From the NCBI GenBank assembly GCA_021785195.1, contig JAJYGC010000005.1, positions 62,001-126,000 on the forward strand: 64,000 bases of DNA, in the 5' to 3' direction. The notes under the pieces were generated by a model, which was not told the DNA's origin, searched no databases, and saw nothing but the letters and a program-made list of their open reading frames with translations. Position numbers and translations under genes: made by a program. This document shows, piece after piece, positions 48,579 through 57,455 of this stretch. The number at the start of each line of letters is the position of its first letter. Positions within the stretch are counted from its first letter, which is position 1. The stretch is from Nitrospirota bacterium. Its GTDB lineage: Bacteria; Nitrospirota; Leptospirillia; Leptospirillales; Leptospirillaceae.

Positions 48579-49961
48579 ATGGAACATCCCCACGAGATTC
48601 TTGTGATTGGGGCCGGGTCTGCTGGACGGTATGCGGCACGCGCTGCCGCTTTGCTGGGAAAAAAGGTGACCCTTGTCGAGTCCGGTCCTTTCGGCGGTCT
48701 TTGCATTCTCAAGGGTTGCATGCCCTCAAAGGCACTCCTGAGACCGGCACACATCCTTTATCAGGTCAATCACCATCTCCATGAAATGGGTCTCCGGCTT
48801 GAAGGAAAGGTATGGCCGGACATTCCCCAGATGATCCGCCAAAAAAATGCGATGATCCAGGAAATGGCGGATGATGCCCTCCATGGCATTGAAACCACCA
48901 AGGGGATCACCCTGAAGAAAGGGAACTTCAGGTTCACGGGGCCTCACGCGGGCCAGCTGGACGGCACTCCCGTCACCTTTGAAAAAGCAGTCATTGCCAC
49001 AGGCTCCAGAATCAAGATCCCCGCCATTCCCAGTCTCCAGAAAGAATGGATCCTGACCTCGGACAACGTACTCGATCTTGAAGAGCTGCCCCGATCCATC
49101 TTGGTAATGGGAGGAGGCCCCGTTGGACTGGAGCTTGGACAATACCTGTCCCATCTTGGAGCCATCGTTTCACTCGTGGACACCAACATCAACTGGCACC
49201 CCCAGGTCGATCACACCCTTGGCAGAGCATATCTGGATGCGCTTGAATCGCAGGGAATGGCGATTTATCTTGGGATTCGGAAAGAAGAATTCATCATTCG
49301 AGGCAACACCCCGATCTTTCGATTCCAGATCGCGGACAAACAACACGAGATCCCTTTTGACAAGGTCCTGGTCGCCACTGGACGAAAGCCGGACACAGAG
49401 TTTCTGAACCTTCCGGCGGCCAATATCAATACTTCCCGACACGGCCATGTCCACGTGGACAATTTCCTGAGGACCTCCAATCCACAAATCTACGCCGCGG
49501 GGGATGTCACCGGGATCCTGCCGGTCCTGAACCTTGCCACCTTTCAGGGTGAGCAGGCCGGTCGGAATGCCGCTCTCGCCACACCGGTCCCGGTCAGGGC
49601 GCCCCTCGTTCCCATTGCAATTTTCACCGAACCGGAATATGCCCGGGTTGGAATGACAGAAACCCAAGCCCACGAACGAAAAATCCCGGTTAAAACCGGG
49701 ATGATTTCCTTTTCGGACTTAGGAAAGGCCATTGTCAACAGGCAGACCCAAGGGGGACTGAAAATCATCGCGCACGCCAAGACCCGCGAAATCCTTGGCG
49801 TGGAACTCTTCGGAACGGGCGCTTCCGATCTCATCCATACCCTGACCGTCGCCATGCATTTTCATTCGACCATAGATCAGTATCAGGAGATCCTGCACAT
49901 CCATCCGACTTTCTCAGAAATCTTCAAATACCTGATTGATGAGATGACCGATTCACTTTAA
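48579..49961 (+). CDS. Dihydrolipoamide dehydrogenase-like flavoprotein (class I pyridine nucleotide-disulfide oxidoreductase)
   Basis: Protein of 460 residues. The FAD site is ILVIGAGSAGRYAARAAALLG (read as ILVIGAGSAGRY). The redox pair is GGLCILKGCMPSK (Cys42, Cys47). The NAD(P) site is SILVMGGGPVGLELGQYL, and the second FAD motif is YAAGDVTG. The C-terminal dimerisation domain has HIHPTFSE, with the His-Glu pair that serves as acid/base. Lpd usually reads HAHPT; the exact partner (2-oxo acid complex, glycine cleavage, or an independent thiol reductase) is not shown by neighbours. AGAGGA precedes ATG 48579. Its end overlaps the convergent transglycosylase gene by 4 bp. Confidence 0.85.
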   Translation: MEHPHEILVIGAGSAGRYAARAAALLGKKVTLVESGPFGGLCILKGCMPSKALLRPAHILYQVNHHLHEMGLRLEGKVWPDIPQMIRQKNAMIQEMADDALHGIETTKGITLKKGNFRFTGPHAGQLDGTPVTFEKAVIATGSRIKIPAIPSLQKEWILTSDNVLDLEELPRSILVMGGGPVGLELGQYLSHLGAIVSLVDTNINWHPQVDHTLGRAYLDALESQGMAIYLGIRKEEFIIRGNTPIFRFQIADKQHEIPFDKVLVATGRKPDTEFLNLPAANINTSRHGHVHVDNFLRTSNPQIYAAGDVTGILPVLNLATFQGEQAGRNAALATPVPVRAPLVPIAIFTEPEYARVGMTETQAHERKIPVKTGMISFSDLGKAIVNRQTQGGLKIIAHAKTREILGVELFGTGASDLIHTLTVAMHFHSTIDQYQEILHIHPTFSEIFKYLIDEMTDSL

Positions 49962-50662
49962 GGGATTTCCAGAGGCGGTTGTACGGGCCCAGCGGATTTG
50001 ACCGACCGGCGCGAACGCTCCTTCAACGACATGAAGACAAGAAAAGCAATCTCATTTTTATAAATTCGATCCAGGTAGACTGACCTCGCCTCCCCCTTTC
50101 GGCCGCTGTACAAACCAATCCCCTTCGCCAGGTCATTTTTTTCAAGATCAAGGTCATGCTTCAGGATCATCATCCCAACATGAACATTGACCGGGATCTG
50201 GAACAGTTCCTCGGGATGGAGGGGAAGCAGTTTCCCCTCCTTCTTGCGAGCGAAGTACCTTCTCCAAAACGGAAAATGCACCTGAAACAACCCATAATCC
50301 TGGGAAGTCGCATTCAGTGCATCGGGATCAAATCCTGATTCCTGCTGGACCACCGCAACCGCGAGATAGATCGGAACATTCTGTTCCCCAGATTCTCCCA
50401 GCAGACTCCTTGAAATCCTGGCCCGGATGATGGAATTCATGGGAGTCCGGGAATGGAGGGCGATGTATTCGGACAGGAAATCGATCTGGGATTTGGACGA
50501 TTCGATGGCCATTACCGATGGAGGCGGGAGAAATATTTCGGAAAAAGTGATGGTAAGGAACAGGACCGCTGGGAAAAAAAAGATGATCCGGGTCTTGAAA
50601 AAAAGAAAAGGCCCCGTTAAAACCAAGGCCTTTTCCAGTCGCGCAGCAATCCAATGGCTCAT
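49958..50662 (-). CDS. Lytic transglycosylase (SLT-type), membrane-anchored
   Basis: Protein of about 234 residues with an N-terminal hydrophobic segment (IIFFFPAVLFLTITFSEIFL, about 31-50) as anchor or signal and a soluble lysozyme-like domain. The catalytic glutamate is in AVVQQESGFDPDALN, followed by SQDYGLFQVHFPFW. It should cleave the glycan strand of peptidoglycan in the periplasm. The start is uncertain: ATG 50662 has no good ribosome binding site, and a strong terminator for the upstream gene (50598-50635) lies inside the first 22 codons, so a TTG within the hairpin region (about 50626) is possible. Confidence 0.78.
   Translation of the reverse strand: MSHWIAARLEKALVLTGPFLFFKTRIIFFFPAVLFLTITFSEIFLPPPSVMAIESSKSQIDFLSEYIALHSRTPMNSIIRARISRSLLGESGEQNVPIYLAVAVVQQESGFDPDALNATSQDYGLFQVHFPFWRRYFARKKEGKLLPLHPEELFQIPVNVHVGMMILKHDLDLEKNDLAKGIGLYSGRKGEARSVYLDRIYKNEIAFLVFMSLKERSRRSVKSAGPVQPPLEIP
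50598..50635 (-). terminator. Intrinsic terminator after the A-type Fe-S carrier gene
   Basis: GAAAAGGCC (50635-50627) and GGCCTTTTC (50613-50605) form a perfect 9-bp stem with a 13-nt loop, followed by seven T residues on the minus strand. It lies about 60 nt after the erpA-like stop but inside the annotated start of the transglycosylase gene. Confidence 0.8.
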
Positions 50663-50693
50663 GCCAGAACCAACAACCCTATCAATTAAGGGC

Positions 50694-51017
50694 TTAGGTC
50701 GAGAAGGAACTCCCGCAACCGCAGGATGACTTGGCGTTGGGGTTTTTGATCGCAAAACCTGAACCATAGAGATTCTCAACATAATCGACTTCAGCGCCTT
50801 CGAGAAGGGGATAGCTCTGGGCATCGACAAACAGCTTCACTCCCCCTTCTTCCACGATCTGATCCATGTCTCCGGGAGCTTCCTCAAAGGCCATGCCATA
50901 CTGGAACCCGTGGCAACCTCCGCCGGAAACATAAACCCGAAGGCCATAACCGGGCTTGTTCTCTGCAATCAGATATTCGGATACTTTTTCAATTGCCTTT
51001 TCTGTCAATGTAATCAT
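50694..51017 (-). CDS. erpA: ErpA/IscA-type A-type iron-sulfur carrier
   Basis: Protein of 107 residues of the HesB/IscA fold. The three conserved cysteines are Cys35 (SGGGCHGFQYGM), Cys99 and Cys101 (SSCGCGSSF), which hold Fe-S clusters for transfer to client enzymes such as Nth or the radical SAM protein here. The sequence ENLYGSGFAIKNPNAKSSCGCG is typical. AGGGAGG precedes ATG 51017. The zinc-ribbon gene lies 19 bp upstream, and both follow a sigma-54-type promoter. ErpA and IscA cannot be firmly separated by eye. Confidence 0.9.
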   Translation of the reverse strand: MITLTEKAIEKVSEYLIAENKPGYGLRVYVSGGGCHGFQYGMAFEEAPGDMDQIVEEGGVKLFVDAQSYPLLEGAEVDYVENLYGSGFAIKNPNAKSSCGCGSSFST

Positions 51018-51036
51018 ATGAATCCTCCCTTAAAAA

Positions 51037-51234
51037 TTAACTGTAGGCCATGATCTTTCTGTTGCGGCCGACAAGTGGCGCCGGACGGTTCTTGCGGTTT
51101 GACAATATGACGGAGTCTACTATTTCTCCGCATAAAATGCACCGCCAGCCCCTGAAATTCATAAACCCCGTATCATCCCTCAAATCACTGAATTCCTCTT
51201 CGATCATCTCGTTCTGGCATCGCGGACAGTCCAT
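51037..51234 (-). CDS. Small zinc-ribbon protein
   Basis: Protein of 65 residues with two CxxC knuckles: CPRC at residues 3-6 and CILC near 32-35, expected to bind one zinc. The C-terminus is basic (RKNRPAPLVGRNRKIMAYS), which could suit nucleic-acid or ribosome contact. ATG 51234 has AAGGAGG six bases upstream, better than ATG codons 30 bp earlier. It begins about 47 nt downstream of the predicted start of the sigma-54 promoter and leads into the Fe-S carrier gene. Function unknown. Confidence 0.7.
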   Translation of the reverse strand: MDCPRCQNEMIEEEFSDLRDDTGFMNFRGWRCILCGEIVDSVILSNRKNRPAPLVGRNRKIMAYS

Positions 51235-51291
51235 CTTTTTCCTCCTTGTCCTCATTGAGATCACTTGGGATCCCCTATGCCAAGTATAAAC

Positions 51292-51307
51292 AGCAATAGT
51301 TATGCCA
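51292..51307 (-). promoter_or_regulatory. Near-consensus sigma-54 promoter (-24/-12)
   Basis: Minus strand TGGCATAACTATTGCT (51307-51292) matches TGGCAYR-N4-TTGCW with the GG and GC doublets in exact register, and the preceding base is the favoured C. Transcription would start near 51281, about 47 nt before the zinc-ribbon ATG. A TATACT hexamer overlaps downstream but has no usable -35. Confidence 0.75.
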
Positions 51308-51372
51308 GATAGGCGAAATAGAGTGTTTTCTGACCGGATCTTTTTTTTCCCTTTAACGGCCTCCCAAAATTC

Positions 51373-51407
51373 GTTTCATAATGAAACACTCACAGGACAG
51401 ACTGTCC
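51373..51407 (-). promoter_or_regulatory. Two palindromes upstream of the sigma-54 promoter, candidate enhancer sites
   Basis: GTTTCAT-A-ATGAAAC (51373-51387) is a perfect 15-bp palindrome, and GGACA-GAC-TGTCC (51395-51407) a perfect 13-bp one. They lie about 92-126 bp upstream of the predicted start, the usual distance for activators of sigma-54 promoters. Neither equals the TGTC-N10-GACA motif reported for enterobacterial GlrR. Confidence 0.5.
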
Positions 51408-51422
51408 CAAATGGAACAGGTT

Positions 51423-51548
51423 TCAGGGATTGCCCATCGCCCTGTGATAAAGAGTAAAGCCAAAATAGGCATTTGCCAGAATAACCAGTGTGGGAACCAG
51501 AATGACCAGAACAAATACAATGATTGTCACCCGCTTTTTAAGGTCCAC
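51423..51548 (-). CDS. 41-residue single-helix membrane protein
   Basis: A short gene begins at GTG 51548 and reads MDLKKRVTIIVFVLVILVPT, then LVILANAYFGFTLYHRAMGNP. It is one long hydrophobic helix (about 8-28) with a positively charged N-terminus, so N-in topology. GGAGGAG lies directly upstream with 2-5 nt spacing, an excellent site. The gene sits 27 bp after greA on the same strand. I recognise no family; small single-helix proteins often modulate a larger membrane partner. Confidence 0.6.
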   Translation of the reverse strand: MDLKKRVTIIVFVLVILVPTLVILANAYFGFTLYHRAMGNP

Positions 51549-51575
51549 ACGCTCCTCCGACAATCACTTCTGACT

Positions 51576-52058
51576 CTATCCCGACACTTCGTAGCAGATT
51601 TCCGCAATCGTGTACTGAACCTCTCCTGAAGGAACCCGTATCGTGATCGTTTCACCTTCCGACCTGCCGATCAGGGCTTTCCCCACCGGAGAATGCACAG
51701 AGATCCGTCCCGCCTTGAGGTCTGACTCTTCCTGACCCACAAGGGTATAACGTTTTTCTTCCTTTGAGTCCACGGGAACAAGCCGGACTGTCGCACCAAA
51801 AGTGATCCGGGTGGGATCCTGATGGGCCGAAGAAACAACAATTGCAGAAGCCAGCTTGGATTCAAGCTCCTTGATGCGCGAGTTGATAAAACCTTGCCGC
51901 TCCTTGGCCGCATGATATTCCGCATTCTCGGAAAGATCACCGTGAGCCCGGGCCTCAGCAATGTCCTGAATGTTTTTGGGACGGTCCACATGCTTAAGCC
52001 GTTCAAGTTCTTCCTTGAGTTTTTCATATCCGGATTTTGTCATCGGAACTTGATTCAT
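51576..52058 (-). CDS. greA: GreA, transcript cleavage factor
   Basis: Protein of 160 residues. The N-terminal coiled coil (about 1-78) carries at its tip the acidic residues in HGDLSENAEYHAAKERQ that stimulate RNA cleavage by backtracked RNA polymerase. The C-terminal FKBP-like domain has SPVGKALIGRSEGETI. GGAG lies 7 nt upstream of ATG 52058. It follows carB, as in pseudomonads, but has its own promoter. Confidence 0.95.
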   Translation of the reverse strand: MNQVPMTKSGYEKLKEELERLKHVDRPKNIQDIAEARAHGDLSENAEYHAAKERQGFINSRIKELESKLASAIVVSSAHQDPTRITFGATVRLVPVDSKEEKRYTLVGQEESDLKAGRISVHSPVGKALIGRSEGETITIRVPSGEVQYTIAEICYEVSG

Positions 52059-52106
52059 TCACACACTCCAACCTGTTTCAACACCAGTTTCCCTCGCCCT
52101 TTAGAC

Positions 52107-52135
52107 AGTATAACCGAAGGAAATGCTCCTCTCAA
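52107..52135 (-). promoter_or_regulatory. Sigma-70 promoter of greA, overlapping the carB stop
   Basis: TTGAGA (52135-52130) and TATACT (52112-52107) are separated by exactly 17 bp. The -35 hexamer contains the carB stop codon. The transcript would start about 45 nt before greA. Confidence 0.65.
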
Positions 52136-55100
52136 GGCAACAAGGGAGATGATTTTCTGAAAATTTCCTGAAGGGATAAGACCTCAGGTTCCTTTTCCCC
52201 CCCGATCTCACCCGAAAGGGCCAGAGAAACCGCTTTTGCCCCGGCAACGGTAGTATAGTAAGGGATGTTCCTGAGCAAGGTCTCACGCCGGATCGAAAGG
52301 GAATCTTTTTGGGCAGCCCTTCCGGCAACGGTATTGATGACCAGCTGGATTTCACCGTTCTTGATTTGGTCGACCACATGTGGGCGGCCTTCCTTGACCT
52401 TGAGCACCTCCTCAACGGCAATGCCCTCCCCCTCCAGAAACAGGCGGGTTCCATGAGTGGCCACGATCCGAAATCCGAGAGAGGCCAACGTTTGGGCAAC
52501 AGGACCAATCGCGGCCTTGTCCTGATCGCTTACGCTGATGAAAACGGTTCCTGAGCGCGGTAAGGTCATTCCTGCCGCCTCCTGGGCATCCAGAAAGGCC
52601 TTTCCGAACTTTTCCCCAATTCCCATAACCTCTCCGGTCGATTTCATCTCCGGACCCAGCAATGTATCCACCCCCTGGAATTTCCGAAATGGGAATACGG
52701 CTTCCTTGACGGAAACATAGTGGTGAGTCGGGGCAGATTCCAGAAGGCCCAACTCCTTGAGCGAAGCGCCGAGCAAAATCCGCATGGCCATTTTGGCGAT
52801 CGGGATCCCGATTGACTTGCTGACGAATGGGACTGTCCGGGAGGCCCTCGGATTGACCTCCAATACATAAACTGTTTCATTTTGAACAGCAAACTGAATG
52901 TTCATCAATCCTCGAACCCCCATGAACAACCCGAGTTTTCGCGTCTCCTCACGAATCCTGGACAAAACGTGGGGAGAGAGATTCAGGGGGGGAAGAAAGC
53001 AGGCCGAGTCTCCAGAGTGGATCCCGGCCTCTTCGATATGCTCCAGAATACCGGCTACAAAGACATCCTCACCATCACACAGGGCATCTACATCAACCTC
53101 TGTGGCTTGACCGATAAAGGAATCGATCAGGAGGGGGAAGCGAAAATCCAGGGAAATGACTCTTTTCAGATATTCCGTCAGACCTTCATCATCATACAAA
53201 ATCTCCATCGCCTCTCCACCCAGCACATAGGATGGTCGAATCAGAAGGGGAAATCCGATGGTTTTCGCAAGCGTTCCCGCCTCTTCAATCGAATGGGCCA
53301 GCGCACTGGCCGGTTGCCTGAGGCCCAGCTCTTCGATGACTGCCCGAAAGCGTTCCCGGTCTTCAGCAAGGTCGGTCATGTCGGGTTGGGTTCCCAAAAT
53401 GGGAATTCCAAGTTCGGCAAGCTTGCCTGCCAGTCGAAGAGGGGTTTGTCCTCCAAACTGGACCACGACACCCATCGGGTTTTCTTTTTCCAGAATTCCC
53501 AGAACATCTTCCAGGGTCAGCGGGTCAAAATACAGTCGGTCCGAAAGATCAAAGTCAGTTGATACTGTTTCCGGATTGCAGTTGATCATCACCGCTTCGA
53601 TGCCGTGTTCCCGCAATGCCATGACTCCATGAACACAGCAATAGTCGAATTCAACGCCCTGTCCAATCCGATTCGGACCGGAACCCAGAATCACAACCGA
53701 TCTTCGAGACCCCGGGGTTGGGGTGACTTCATCCCTCCCTCCATAGGTACCATAGAGGTAAGGAGTTCGGGCTTCAAACTCTGCAGCACAGGTATCCACA
53801 TGGCGATGATGAAGAAGAATCCCTCTCCTGAGTCGCATTTCCCGAATTATTTCCTCATCTTGGTCCAGCAAGTGGGAAAGGGCCCGGTCTGAAAATCCAT
53901 TCCGCTTGGCCGATATCAAAAGCTGTTCGGGGAAAAGGGCAGGCGGCTCCCCCTTGTATTGCTGAATGGTCCGCTCAAGCAGAATCAGCTCCAGAATTTC
54001 ACGCAGAAACCACGGGTCAATTCCGGTCCATTCATTGATTTTCTCCAACGGGAATCCCCGCCTGAACGCTTCGGCAACCGCCTGTATGCGGGTATCGACC
54101 GGGGATTTCAGGATCTGGGCGACGTCTTCCGGATCGTTTGGCAAGTCAATCGGCATCAGGCCATAAGAATTATTTTCCAGGGAACGGAGCGCTTTCAGGA
54201 AAGCTTCCTTGAAATTGTGACCGATGCCCATGACCTCACCGACCGACTGCATCTGGGGACCGAGCACCCGGGAAACCTGCGGAAACTTCTCGAAGTGAAA
54301 TCTGGGCACCTTGACCACCACATAATCAAGGGAAGGCTCAAAAGATGCGGGGGTCGTTCCGGTAATATCATTTACGATTTCATCAAGCGTGTACCCGATC
54401 GCCACCTTTGTTGCAACACGAGCGATCGGAAATCCGGTCGCCTTGGAAGCCAGGGCAGAACTTCGGGAAACACGGGGGTTCATCTCGATGACAACAAACC
54501 GTCCCGTTTCCGGATGAACGGCAAACTGGACATTCGACCCTCCCGTCTCTACCCCCACTTCCCGCAAGACAGCAATGGAAGCGTTTCGGAGAACCTGAAA
54601 CTCCCTGTCCGTGAGGGTCATCGCGGGTGCCACAGTGATGCTGTCTCCTGTATGAACTCCCATCGGGTCAAGATTTTCAATCGAACAAACAATAATCGCA
54701 TTGTCCTTGCGGTCCCGGACGACTTCCAGCTCGAATTCCTTCCAGCCAAGGAGAGATTCTTCCACAAGGACCTCATGGACCGGACTCATCTCAAGACCGA
54801 CCAGAAGACGTTGCTCGAATTCTTCCCGGTTATAGACCACCCCCCCGCCTGATCCCCCCAGTGTAAAGGAGGGCCGGATCATGAGGGGAAAACTGAATTC
54901 AGCAAGAACCCGACGGGCCTCATCAAGGGAATGGACGACATAACTCCTGGGACTGGCCAGGCCGATCGATTCCATCGCTTTTTTGAACAGCCCGCGGTCC
55001 TCCGCTTTCCGGATGGTTTCCACCGACGTGCCGATCAGTTCAATGCCAAGACGGGAAAGGACTCCCGCATCCGAAAGGGCCACGGAAAGATTCAGGGCAG

Positions 55101-55380
55101 TCTGGCCTCCCATGGTCGGAAGGATCGCATCCGGACGATCTTTTTCCAGAACCTTTTCCACCGCTTCAAGGGTCAATGGAACCATGTAGGTGGCATCCGA
55201 CAACTCCGGATCCGTCATGATGGTCGCCGGATTCGAATTGACGAGGGACACCTCGTATCCCTCCTCCTTCAGCGCCCGGACCGCCTGCGTTCCAGAATAA
55301 TCAAACTCACCAGCCTGTCCGATCACTATCGGGCCAGAACCAATGATCAGAATCCTCTTCAGATCCGTACGTCTAGGCAA
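52132..55380 (-). CDS. carB: CarB, carbamoyl-phosphate synthase large subunit
   Basis: Enzyme of 1082 residues that makes carbamoyl phosphate from bicarbonate, ATP and ammonia delivered by CarA. Two homologous ATP-grasp halves are visible, each with its pre-ATP-grasp GSGP motif: [20 protein letters not shown] and [31 protein letters not shown] and [12 protein letters not shown] mark the ATP sites. A C-terminal MGS-like allosteric domain starts about 940 ([15 protein letters not shown]). TTG 55380 with GGGGAG five bases upstream fits the standard N-terminus, and the first 8 bp overlap the radical SAM gene. Confidence 0.96.
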   Translation of the reverse strand: MPRRTDLKRILIIGSGPIVIGQAGEFDYSGTQAVRALKEEGYEVSLVNSNPATIMTDPELSDATYMVPLTLEAVEKVLEKDRPDAILPTMGGQTALNLSVALSDAGVLSRLGIELIGTSVETIRKAEDRGLFKKAMESIGLASPRSYVVHSLDEARRVLAEFSFPLMIRPSFTLGGSGGGVVYNREEFEQRLLVGLEMSPVHEVLVEESLLGWKEFELEVVRDRKDNAIIVCSIENLDPMGVHTGDSITVAPAMTLTDREFQVLRNASIAVLREVGVETGGSNVQFAVHPETGRFVVIEMNPRVSRSSALASKATGFPIARVATKVAIGYTLDEIVNDITGTTPASFEPSLDYVVVKVPRFHFEKFPQVSRVLGPQMQSVGEVMGIGHNFKEAFLKALRSLENNSYGLMPIDLPNDPEDVAQILKSPVDTRIQAVAEAFRRGFPLEKINEWTGIDPWFLREILELILLERTIQQYKGEPPALFPEQLLISAKRNGFSDRALSHLLDQDEEIIREMRLRRGILLHHRHVDTCAAEFEARTPYLYGTYGGRDEVTPTPGSRRSVVILGSGPNRIGQGVEFDYCCVHGVMALREHGIEAVMINCNPETVSTDFDLSDRLYFDPLTLEDVLGILEKENPMGVVVQFGGQTPLRLAGKLAELGIPILGTQPDMTDLAEDRERFRAVIEELGLRQPASALAHSIEEAGTLAKTIGFPLLIRPSYVLGGEAMEILYDDEGLTEYLKRVISLDFRFPLLIDSFIGQATEVDVDALCDGEDVFVAGILEHIEEAGIHSGDSACFLPPLNLSPHVLSRIREETRKLGLFMGVRGLMNIQFAVQNETVYVLEVNPRASRTVPFVSKSIGIPIAKMAMRILLGASLKELGLLESAPTHHYVSVKEAVFPFRKFQGVDTLLGPEMKSTGEVMGIGEKFGKAFLDAQEAAGMTLPRSGTVFISVSDQDKAAIGPVAQTLASLGFRIVATHGTRLFLEGEGIAVEEVLKVKEGRPHVVDQIKNGEIQLVINTVAGRAAQKDSLSIRRETLLRNIPYYTTVAGAKAVSLALSGEIGGEKEPEVLSLQEIFRKSSPLLP

Positions 55381-56368
55381 TTTTTCTCCCCGATTCCGTT
55401 TCCGGGATTTCTGCCGGTTCCGAGGCAGAAGGATCCCTCCACTCCGAATCAAACTCTTGCACATAACCTTCCATCAGGTTCTCTTGAAAAAGAATCTCAA
55501 GGGCCTGATCATATTCCTCTTCCGTGATTCGCCTTGCGAGAAGAGGCTTCCTCATAGACCGATTGGTTGGAAAATATTGGGCCATCAATGATACAGTCGC
55601 CTCAGTTCCAACCTCCCGGGCGATAAATTTTGCCGTTTCATCCCAGCCGCCCAATCCATTCGGCATAATCAGGTGCCGGATCATCAACCCCTTCCGGGCG
55701 ATGCCCTCCCCATCAAGGACAAGCCTGCCCACCTGACGGAACATTTCCTTCACCGCCGCCCTGTTGGCAGCCACGTAGGAATCTGCCTTGGAAATCCTTC
55801 TCGCCCACAAATCGTCACTGTACTTCATGTCCGGAAGGTAGATGTCCACCCATCCTTCAAGGAGCCGCAACATGGGAATGGAATCGTACCCGTTCGAATT
55901 GTAGACAACAGGAACCTTGAGGCCCCACTGCCTGGCAAGGACCAGACTGTGCAAGACAGGAGGAACAATATGGCTAGGGGTGACGAGGTTGATGTTATGG
56001 GCTCCGCGTTTTTCGAGGTCAAGATAGATTTCGGCCAGTTTCTCGGGAGTGACTGGCTTTCCGTAATCCATCTGGCTGATCGGGAAGTTCTGGCAGAAAT
56101 CGCAGCTCAGATTGCAGGCCGCGAAGAATACTGTCCCGGAGCCACGGGTGCCTACGAGAGGGGGTTCTTCACCAAAGTGAACATTATGGGCGGACAGGAC
56201 GGGAAAAACTCCGGTCCGGCAGGTTCCCATCTCCCCTTCGAGGCGATTGACTCCACAGTTTCGCGGACATACGGAACAGGAGGCATAAGCGAGATAGGCA
56301 CTCTCCACAACGTTCCGCACCCCGTCACCTTTGATCCCTGTCAGGTCGGGACTGCCTTCACCCACCAT
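55373..56368 (-). CDS. Radical SAM protein of the PflX/PflA-like group, between carA and carB
   Basis: Protein of 331 residues with the radical SAM cluster motif [16 protein letters not shown] (C-x3-C-x2-C, about 115-122), followed by the SAM-binding part ([26 protein letters not shown]). Before it is a second cysteine set, [20 protein letters not shown], which may hold an auxiliary cluster or zinc. This layout matches the uncharacterised PflX-type relatives of pyruvate-formate-lyase activase. ATG 56368 has AGGGGA five bases upstream and overlaps the carA stop by 11 bp. The 3' end overlaps carB by 8 bp. No glycyl-radical enzyme is nearby, so the substrate is open. Confidence 0.85.
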   Translation of the reverse strand: MVGEGSPDLTGIKGDGVRNVVESAYLAYASCSVCPRNCGVNRLEGEMGTCRTGVFPVLSAHNVHFGEEPPLVGTRGSGTVFFAACNLSCDFCQNFPISQMDYGKPVTPEKLAEIYLDLEKRGAHNINLVTPSHIVPPVLHSLVLARQWGLKVPVVYNSNGYDSIPMLRLLEGWVDIYLPDMKYSDDLWARRISKADSYVAANRAAVKEMFRQVGRLVLDGEGIARKGLMIRHLIMPNGLGGWDETAKFIAREVGTEATVSLMAQYFPTNRSMRKPLLARRITEEEYDQALEILFQENLMEGYVQEFDSEWRDPSASEPAEIPETESGRKIA

Positions 56369-57455
56369 GGGTTCCCCTGGAGATGATCTGCATGAATTCC
56401 TCAAAGACAGGATGGGCATCGGTCGGTCCAGGGGCGGCTTCTGGATGGAACTGGACAGACAGGATGGGAGTGTTCGAAAACCTGACCCCTTCAAGAGATC
56501 CGTCATAAAGGCTCCTGAACCAGATATTGCACCCCTCCGGAAGCGTGTTTTCATCCACCGCGTAATTATGGTTCTGGGAGGTGATCCATACCCTGCGGGT
56601 CCTGATGTCCACAACAGGATGATTCACTCCATGATGGCCAAACGGAAGCTTGTAGGTCTTGGCCCCGGAAGCGAGACACAATAGCTGGTGGCCCAGGCAG
56701 ATTCCCAGAATGGGAATCCGACCCAGGAGCCCACGAATTTCTGAGATGATTCCGGTCAATCGGGAAGGGTCACCGGGACCATTGGAGAGGACCACTCCGT
56801 CCGGACGGCTTTCCAGAACATGCTGCGCACGGGTATCGGGGGGAACCACCCTGACCTGGGCCCCGGCGAGCTCCAATTGCCCAATGATCGACCCCTTGGC
56901 CCCAAAATCGTAGACAACGACCTTGATCCCGCCCGTGCCCCCTTGCAACCTTTCCGGAAGAGCCGTTCCCGTCACGCGGGAGACAAGGTCCTGGGATTCG
57001 ATCGAAGGCACGTCATTGGCCAGTCGCAATAGCTTTTCCCGGTCTTCTACCTCAGTGGTCAAAACCCCCCTGAGAACGCCCGATCTCCTGAGATGGATGG
57101 TCAGCGCACGGGTATCGATCCCAGTTGCGGCGACCGTGTGCTGGGACGTCAGGTATTCAGGCAGGGAAAGACGGCTTCGGTGATGGGAGGGGGTGGGACA
57201 CATTTCTGCCGTTACGAAACCCGATAGGTGGACCCTCCCCGACTCGGAATCCTTCAGGTTGATGCCGGTATTTCCAATCATCGGTGATGTCATCACCACA
57301 ATCTGTCCGGCATAGGACGGATCGGTCAGGACTTCCTCATACCCTGCCATGGCAGTATTGAACACCACTTCTCCACTCACTGTTCCGGGGATCCCTGTGG
57401 AAACTCCCTTGAAGACCATTCCATCCTCAAGCGCCAACCAGATCAAATCCTGCAT
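56358..57455 (-). CDS. carA: CarA, carbamoyl-phosphate synthase small subunit
   Basis: Glutaminase subunit of 365 residues. The N-terminal CPSase domain begins LIWLALEDGMVFKGVSTG, and ELSG-type SGFVTAEMCPTPSHHRS follows. The class I amidotransferase domain has the Cys in PILGICLGHQLLC and His-Glu in VQFHPEAAPGP. ATG 57455 overlaps the pyrC stop (TGATG). It delivers ammonia to CarB, which is separated from it by the radical SAM gene. Confidence 0.95.
   Translation of the reverse strand: MQDLIWLALEDGMVFKGVSTGIPGTVSGEVVFNTAMAGYEEVLTDPSYAGQIVVMTSPMIGNTGINLKDSESGRVHLSGFVTAEMCPTPSHHRSRLSLPEYLTSQHTVAATGIDTRALTIHLRRSGVLRGVLTTEVEDREKLLRLANDVPSIESQDLVSRVTGTALPERLQGGTGGIKVVVYDFGAKGSIIGQLELAGAQVRVVPPDTRAQHVLESRPDGVVLSNGPGDPSRLTGIISEIRGLLGRIPILGICLGHQLLCLASGAKTYKLPFGHHGVNHPVVDIRTRRVWITSQNHNYAVDENTLPEGCNIWFRSLYDGSLEGVRFSNTPILSVQFHPEAAPGPTDAHPVFEEFMQIISRGTHGG

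Noticed and set aside
53959..54852. 297-codon plus-strand frame opposite carB
   Set aside because: Antisense shadow of carB without start signals or family resemblance.
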